From: Pieris napi | Taxonomy: Eukaryota; Arthropoda; Insecta; Lepidoptera; Pieridae | Direction: 5' to 3' | Length of the DNA stretch: 64,000 nt | Assembly (NCBI RefSeq): GCF_905475465.1 | Contig: NC_062247.1 | Coordinates: 8,432,001-8,496,000 of the forward strand | Shown here: piece by piece, positions 48,501-57,500 of the stretch | Layout: every line of letters begins with the position of its first letter | Numbering within the stretch: the stretch's first letter is position 1 | Translations under genes and position numbers: made by a program | Notes under the pieces: model-generated | Told to the model about the DNA's origin: nothing | The model's database searches: none | What the model saw: the letters and a program-made list of their open reading frames with translations, nothing else

Positions 48501-51500
48501 ACTCTTTCAGATAAGTAACGAAAAATCGGTAATAAATGATAGAGTTTGTTTATTATTCAAATAAATTTTAATATTTGAATTTGGAAGGATGAAAATAGAA
48601 ACTTGCAAAATAGAATGTATACTGTATAACCTTTAAATAAGGTTTGAATTTCGTTACATTTGTTTCAGGTATGCAAGATTTCAGTTACCTAGCAACCAAT
48701 GCATTCGAAGTGACCCTAGAACTCGGTTGTAAGAAATATCCCCCAACGGAAGAGTTAGAAGAAGAATGGCACAAAAATCGCGAAGCATTACTTGCGTTTA
48801 TATGGAAAGCACATATTGGGATAAAAGGGATAGTTGGGGATGACTCTGGATTTATTAAAAACGCAATCATATCTGTGGTGAATATTACGGGACCGGTGCC
48901 GAGACCAATTCGACATGACATAACTACAGGTAAGAAAATTCGAAATTTAAAAATATGCCCAGGTACTTCGATTTTTGAATTTATATTTTAATTGGTTGGT
49001 TAGTTTTTTACTAGCGGATTATTTATGAGTAATGTCAAATTGGATAAGTTATTTGTAATCCGATTTTATATAATTTCAAAATTGGAATGGGAAGGACCAT
49101 ATTTTATTTTATTTATCATTGATTTGGTTTAAGTTAACTAATAGAAAGCTTTGCTCTAAATAGGGAATACTCCTTTTAGTCATTTATTTACGCTTTCACA
49201 CCTGGTATATTATGATAGGTTCCGTGACCGTATTCAGTATTATTATAGACTAAACAGCAGTGTTGGCCTAGTGGCTTCAGCGTGCGACCCTCATCCCTGA
49301 GGTTGTAGGTTCAAAACACTCGCTCGTACGGTGCTGGCAAATATAGTGAGATAACCGGCATGCCTTAGACCTACAAGTCAACTGCGTGTGTTAGGCACAG
49401 AACAACTAGTTATTTTTGAAGTTATACTTCTTAAGGCGCGTTATGAAAAATTGATGAGAGTGAAATTTTACGATGCGCGCGCACCGTTACACAAAATTAA
49501 CAGAATGAAGTTGCCCACGGAAGATGCTACGGCATTGGACATAATTTAAAAACAACATTCGAATAATAATAGAATTTATGTTACACTTAATGTTACAGAA
49601 TAATAATAATTATTTATTTATTTAATTTTTCAAATGTAAACTGAACTTTATTGACTATAATGATTCCTTTTCCAGTCTTTGATTATTTAATTGTAATTAA
49701 TTATTTGCTTGCAATCAAAAACTATTTCTAATAATGCCAAAGAAGTATAACTTCTTATTCGCGTACATAAGTACACGCACCCTTTTTATTTTTTTATCAC
49801 GAAACAGATACAGAAATCTGAGGCCCAGACCTAAAAGTAACGCCAATGTTTTAATCAAACCTTCGTATTAAAAATTTAATAATAAACGAATATCTACATA
49901 CATATTTATCCTTATAGATAATGCATATGAAAACAATATCAGTCATCCTGTTACTGCATTGTTCTGATATAACATGAGCTTCGATATTAGCTATTGTCAT
50001 GTATAACACTTTGATATGATACATTTAGGGTATTTCTACATAAGTTCCAAATTAGCTATTTATTACTTATTGGTAGGATAAACACTATTGTTGGGTTTCA
50101 CGACAGTCAGATAGCGCTATTCGTCACATAAAGTCCATCATAAGTTATGAGTCCGATGAATGTCAAATAGCACAATTTTACTTCCAAATAATTTATGTGT
50201 TGCATAGCTATTAGGTACTTTATCCATACATTGTGAAACAGACCCTTAGTGATTTGACCCGGCCAATTGACGCTTTTGGTTTGAATCGTGTAGGTGTACT
50301 GTTACAAAACCAAAAAGCGACTATTGCGCATCAATAAATACAATTTGCTTTTCGTCGGATGGTTGTAGAAAATCTGCCGCCGTGTTTCTCCTTCGATTTT
50401 TTTTACCCTTTATAAAATATCTGTATATAATTTCCTCATACCAACAAGGACATATTTCTGTTTGATTGATTATTTTGCTTTGTTTCTTTGTTGTTTTGTT
50501 TCGTAGAATAGAGCTATCATAAACTAAGATTCAAAACATTTCTTATAAAAACAAAATAAGCTTTAAATTACCTACCGAAGTAGGAAATTTAATAATAAAC
50601 TGCCAGTTTTATTTCATTTTATATTTGGCCATTCAAATTATATTTCAACCTTGGCATATAATATTTACCACTTATTCTTAAAGAAAGTTTTTTTTTTTAA
50701 TTTAGTTCTCTAAAAAATATATTACATTTAGAACATATACAAGACACTACGGAAATAGATTTAATTCGTGAGCAAAATTTCTTTTATCACAAATTTTAGT
50801 CTGACTTCTACTTATTGCAAGTAACTTATTTATTTATGTAGCTAACAGTAAAATTATAAATGTAAAAGTTTAAACAGAAAAAAGGCCGTGAATTGCCTAC
50901 TCTTGTAAAATAAAAAAAAATATAGTTAAAAAAAACTAAAAAACACGCTTTTAAAGCACATCAAACGCTTTTTCACAATAATACCAGTATTTTTTGTTCA
51001 TTACCATTTTCAGCCTAAATTAGGAATTATTTTTCACTTTTTACTTTGATGTGCTTTAAAAGCGTGTTTTTTAGTTTTTTTAAACTATTATTTATTTTTT
51101 AGTTCATTTTTTTTTCGGATTATTGCATTGTCATCGATCTTTGACAGCATGCGCAAAATTTGAATAAAATCTGTCCGTTTAAAGTGGGTCAAAATCAAGT
51201 CCGAAGGAGTCGGTTACATACATACATACAGGTGAAGCTAATATAAAGCGTGTAAAAAAAGGCCGTGAATTGCCTACTCTTGTAAAATAAAAATATTGGT
51301 ATATCTGTGCGTGCGTGTAGTTACACTGACTATTTAATTAATAATATTTTAAGTAATTTGCCACACGTACTTTCTTACTTGCAAATTGGAAAGAATATTA
51401 AATCATTCTTATACGGTAACATTTGTTGACATAGAATGTAGGTCACCGTAAAAAACTATAACTTCAGCGAATTTCTCACGTATCATATATCAGGCAAGAT

Positions 51501-54500
51501 TAAAATACAAACGCAGATTTATTTGTATAACTATTAGTAAAGATAGAAATTATATTAATAACACGTAATAATGTAATAAAACTTATATCTGTTCCACTAT
51601 ATCAGTGGAAGTGGTTGCCTGGAAGAGATCGCTCCATAGCGATAAGGCCGCCAGTTGTCCTCCTTTTTATTTAATTATGTCAATTGTATTATATTTCTGT
51701 ACATGCAACGAAGTGTTAATCAAAATAAAAGTGCGTGCGAACAAAGTACACATGTCAGAAGTGAAACTTCTTTGGCAAAGTAATTTTAAGTCTTGTTCAT
51801 ATTTATACAAATCTAAAACTTTAGATTTCCGAGACTTAGAGGGAGGGAAAAAGGAAGTTATGTTAGGAATTTAATAAGTTAAATTGTCATTAAAATATTA
51901 AAATTTACGAAAATTAATACAAATTATAAATTTAATTTATTTCTTCGATAAATAAAAACACGTGGCATTTTAATTAAATTCTCAAATTTGAGATTTCAAT
52001 AAATTATTTTGCATAAAATAACACAACGTCGTAACTTTTTTAATTATTTTTAATACATAATTAAAAGTCAATATCATGTGGCGCGTCCCGTGCGGAGGAA
52101 TCGTGCGTCGTGCGTCAATGGAAGTTGTCCCTAGCTTGAACTCAGCGCACCAACGCGCAACTTTAGAATATGGAGCATGAACCCCTAACGTTCCTCTCAA
52201 GGCTTGATACAAGCACATTATCTTCAAGCAGAGAATATCGGGTGAATTTTATTTTATAAAAAACAAAAGAGAATCTATCGTATTATTTCTATTTATAGAC
52301 GCCTCGTATTAAGAGAAGTCTTCATTTGAAGACTCTATTACTTAAAAATTTGTTGTACTTGTTTGGAAATCATAATAGTATTCTTGCCTCGTTTTGTGAG
52401 GAAATTTGATGCATTAAGATGCATACCGCTAAGTCACCAAAGAGCATTGCAGAATCTGTACCATTTTGTGCCAATACCTGAATAGATTTATAAATAAATT
52501 ATAACCATCCAAGCAAAACGTATTCATTAAATTTGAAAGATAGATCTTTCGATTAATTTTAACGCCTCCATAGAGCCCTTTTTATGTTTTTGATGCAATA
52601 GTACTAATATAATTATATTAGGTAGATACTATCGGACCCGACAGACATTGTCCTGTCATGATATTTCAAGCGATTAGGATATTGAACAAAGTATGAACCA
52701 ACTGCAGCACCATCTGCCAGGCTGATTTGTGAATCTAAACCATCCAGGGCGCCACCCAAACGTATACAAAATAAATCATTTAAATCGGTTCCACCATTTA
52801 AGAGAAGTTCAGTGACATACATGCGTACAGTAGAATTTTCTATATAAATATTCGTTTATTATGTTCTAATAGTGTTGTTAACGTTTAACATAACATCGGA
52901 TTAAACCTAAATTAAATTTGTATAAAGCGAGCCCCATTGCTTAATTTGACAGCGTTCTAATTTATACGTCAAAGGCAGAGTTCAAGAGGTTCCACTTGTT
53001 TGGTTTTCAACGTAATTGTATTTTTTATGTATGAAAAATAATTTATTATTTCACAATTTATAAATTTCTAATCCTTTTTATAATATCACTTTTATATTTA
53101 TTCATACTAAAAAGTACAAGTATTATACTCGACACCTGAAATTTTATGGAATTATTTGGGCAGTAGATTATCTAATCAGTCAATTTATTGGAGCTTATTA
53201 AGTAGCAATCAATCTACATATTATTAAAATGCTGCAGCTGGTGCAGATAATATTAATAACGGGCAAACACTAAATATTTCGGCTGAGAAAGTAAACCGGA
53301 AGACAATACGATTGTTACTCTATCCGATCATTTAATAGCATCTCTAGTCCGATATTTAAAAGAATGACGGAGAGTTTATTGCCAGTTCTTGTCCGTTCTA
53401 CGATTGATTTGATAACTGGCAGTAAATTTAGAAGCATTTATTTTGACCTAATACATTGCGTGGGCGTGATATATTACATCATGTTAACCAATTCGTCCGT
53501 TTAACCAATCTCAATCGAACGCAACGTTTTGTTTTGCGTGTTTTGTTTTACATTCCCTGACGTCTGAAATTTGAAGTCTTTATCTAATTTATATAATATA
53601 TATAATTAGTACATAAACTATAGAAAATCAAAATATAATTTATTCATTTAACTTAATTTTATGAAGGTCAGTTAAAAAATTAATGCTTATAAATTTACAT
53701 TTACTATAGGTACATTAGCTAATTCTCAAATCAAGGGCGTAGAACGGATGGGAAGATGTGGCAATAAACTCTTCGTCATTCTTTTAAATATCTAACTATT
53801 TTAAATCGCCAAGCTTTTTACAAAATATTGTAATTTAATTTAGTCAACCAATTACACTTAGCAGCAGCTAAGAGCAGTGTTGGCCTAGTGGCTCCAGCGT
53901 GCGACTCTCATACCTGAGGTCGTAGGTTCGATCCCCGGCTGTGCACCAATGGACTTTCTTTCTATGTGTACATTTAACATTTGCTGGAACGGTGAAGGAA
54001 AACATTGTGAGGAAACTGACACATCTTAGACCCTTAAAGTCGACGGCGTGTGTCAGGCACTGGAGGCCCATCCTACCTACTTGCCTATTAGATTTAAAAA
54101 CGATCATGAAACAGATTCAGAAATCTGAGGCCAAGACCTAAAGACGTTGTAGCGCCACTGTTAATAACACTTAAAACAGATAAGAGTCGTATGAAATATC
54201 TATTCTTAATTTTAAGGTGACTACGGGGACTACTACCGCCTCCTTACCCCGGGCCACTACGAGGTGACCGCCAGCCATCCCGGATACTTCTCCGTGTCAC
54301 GAGTGGTTACTGTACCGCATCATCAGACCGCTGCCAGGATCCTAAACTTCAAGTTAGAGGTAAGATTTAAATTATTTTAAGACAAACAAAATTTCTTAAA
54401 TATATACATTATATATACTATATAATACATATGTCTAGCTTGGTTTTTACATACATATTATTATACCCTAGTACTTTAATTTGAATCCCAAACAGATAAG

Positions 54501-57500
54501 TGGTTATTGAGAAAGTTCCAGTGAAACATACATCTATTTAATACAAATTTTTGTTCCATCCAATGAATTCTCTCTACTATTTATTATGCATTACTTACTT
54601 TGACTTTGAAATCATTGACCTTAGCCATTTCCACTGTAAGAACTTCCTATGAGTTGATAAAATTACGGATTAGGTAGATAATTCTGCAAAATTATATAAG
54701 TTTATTATTTACTCAAAATAATAAAAATGATTGTCTATTGTCTTCTAAACTTAACGATTACTAGCGTTAATAAAATAAATTGAACATGAATTATGATGAA
54801 TGACTTACGCGACTCATCAAAATATTTATTTCCAACACACAAATATGCAGTATTTACAATATAGTAAAACTATATAGTAATAAAAATAATAATAAAAAAA
54901 TTGATAAATAGAAAATTAAAACAAATTTAAAAAGTTTGGAGCCTGTGGCAGTGTAGTTTTAATACTGGCAGCATTTCCTCGCTGTATTCCGATACTAATT
55001 CTTTGAGCGAGGAAAGTACCAGCTCTGGGTTCACCGGTACTATCTGCCAGGGACCAACTTAAAAAAGTCCTCGCTCGTACGGTGAATGAAAACATCGTGA
55101 GGAAACATTTTGCCAAAACATCTATTAGCAAAAAACAAATGGTCACGAAGCTTATACAGAAATGTGAGGCCAGAACTGAGAGATTGTAGCGACATTGTTT
55201 TTTTTACTTATTAGCATTTGTATGCTGTATTTATTTTTAAAATCGGTTAAATTTTTTTCTTTACTCACAAAAATACAATTGTTTCCTCTGTTTGATGTAG
55301 TTTCCATAAAAAAAAGAGCGACTTTGAATTTTTTTCCCGATAGTTAACAACGATATATATTAGAATAAATGAATTATTTCAAGTAGGTAAAATCTGAGTA
55401 TGCAAACTCTTTCAATTTTATTTATATCTTTACGCCTTATCCCTGAAGGTGTAGGCAGAGACTACAGATCTCCACTTGCTACGGTCCCGACATATCTTTC
55501 TCGTAGAATCCCCTTCCTTGTTATTCACCAAGTATGCTCGTCGGTTATGGATACTTTTAACTTGTCTCTTCTCTAAACTCTTAAAAGATCGCAAGAACCT
55601 TAAGATTTCCACCAATGGTGCCTTTGCTGTGGTTAATAAAAAAAAAAATTGTGCGTGTACTAGGTGTACACACGTAAGAAGTGAAACTTCTTTATGATCT
55701 TATTTTTCGAAAAATGATCTACTATATGCAACTTTACAGAAATTCGTTAAATTAGATAAAGTTTAACAAAAGGCTTTTATTATCATAGACATGAATACAA
55801 ATACAATTATTTCATTTTACCTTATCACTACGAAGATTATTATAGAATTTCATTAATTGTAATAGAATTATTACTATCATTGTTATAGTTAATATATATT
55901 TTTGTTATTAATGGCTTCGAATCTCTTCGGATCAACCGTGGTACGGACAAGAAAAAGATGGCGCGTAACCGAAAAATGTGACGGTAAATTTTTTTCCAAC
56001 GCCGATAAAGAAGTTTCACTTCAAAAATAAGTATTTTTAATTCTTGCTTAAATTTCTTATAAATACATAATTAATAATACTCCTGTCGTTGCTATTTCTC
56101 TTATCTCCAATGATAAGGTTCAAACATTTGATGGAACTAGCTTGTATAGAACAATTCATCTATAACTGATTATATAATGTTATATGGATAAGACTTAATA
56201 ATCTTTAGCTTCAATATATTTAGCATATTAACACGTACATTAATATCGTTCCAATACGTAATCAATTTCCGTGTTTTAGTTCGATAGTTCCCGTTCAACT
56301 TTCATAGTGGCCTTGATCTATAAAGGGCATTCTGAATTACGTGATTGTTGTAACGATTATAAAAATAATCGTTTATCGTCTTAAGGCGTAGACTATTATA
56401 AATTTCTTGAAATTTAAATTTCGAATGTGAGATTTAATAAAGAAGCCCGTTTATACAATATACAGTTTAATTATGTTATACACATTTTTTTGTTACTTGA
56501 TATCTTAACTTCCTTCAAAATATACGGTTCCTGGGTCATCAGGGGTTCGAAATAATAGAATATTTTTAAATTCTATATTTATCACTCGCGTAATACAATA
56601 GAATATGAGCGAAATAATAATTATGTTAATTGCTATATAATAAATGCAATCTAACAATCAGAGAGAGTGCCGACGTCTGGCTATGCTCCCGGGGTGAAAC
56701 TCCGACGATTTAGTTCATTGTAATGAAACGAATAACTGCAATGTAACAGTCGAAGAGAGTGCCTGCGTCTGGCTATACTCTCGGGGCGTGACTCCGACGA
56801 TTTAGGAAATCGTCATGCTTATAAGTGATCAAACTGTACCGCCAGGGCACGAACATACATAGGAAATAGTTATGCTTGTAGATGATTGGAATGTACGAGC
56901 CTTGGCACGTACATAGGGAATCATCACGATTATAAAACTAAGGAAGCCTGAGTGAGTAAAATGTACAGCCTTGGCTCGTACAGTACCATTGATCAGAACC
57001 CCATCACGGGTTCAGCCCTTCTCCAGACTACTTCTATCCGCCTTTTTCTAGGGTACCCTCTTTTTTTTCTTGTTATAGTGTTAAAGTTCATCTTTTATCT
57101 GGGCATCTTCCTATATGAATATGAGCTTTACAATGCATTATGTACGTAATTTTAACGTCGTGTACGCCGTACGGGTTCGTACGTATGGAAAATAATATGT
57201 TTGATGAAGACTAACGAGTGGTAACCCAGCCTAAAAATAATATTATAAAATATGTATGGTAACTTTTGAAAGGATCCATATAATTTTGTTTGGATCATAA
57301 ATGAAATAGAGCTTATTCAGTAAAATAAATAATAATAATACTGTGTTTATTTGTTGAGGAAAACGTATTCATTCGTACAAATAGTATCTATAATACAAAG
57401 TCAAAGATAAGCTTATTCTCAAACAAATCTTAAAGCATACACAAAGTCAATAGATTATATTCGCTGGGATGCTTCGGTACTTGACGTCACTACTATCAAT

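Noticed and set aside
48685..48921. Minus-strand 78-codon frame
   Set aside because: Antisense of carboxypeptidase exon 6.
51605..51874. 89-codon frame
   Set aside because: It covers the 3' UTR of a LINE that also occurs reversed at 16150-16262, so it is not a gene.
53876..53950. tRNA gene (GGTTCGATCCCCGGC box)
   Set aside because: No cloverleaf can be closed; this is the head of a SINE family with several copies here.
56952..57149. 65-codon frame near the tandem block
   Set aside because: No family pattern; it sits in repeat-like sequence.
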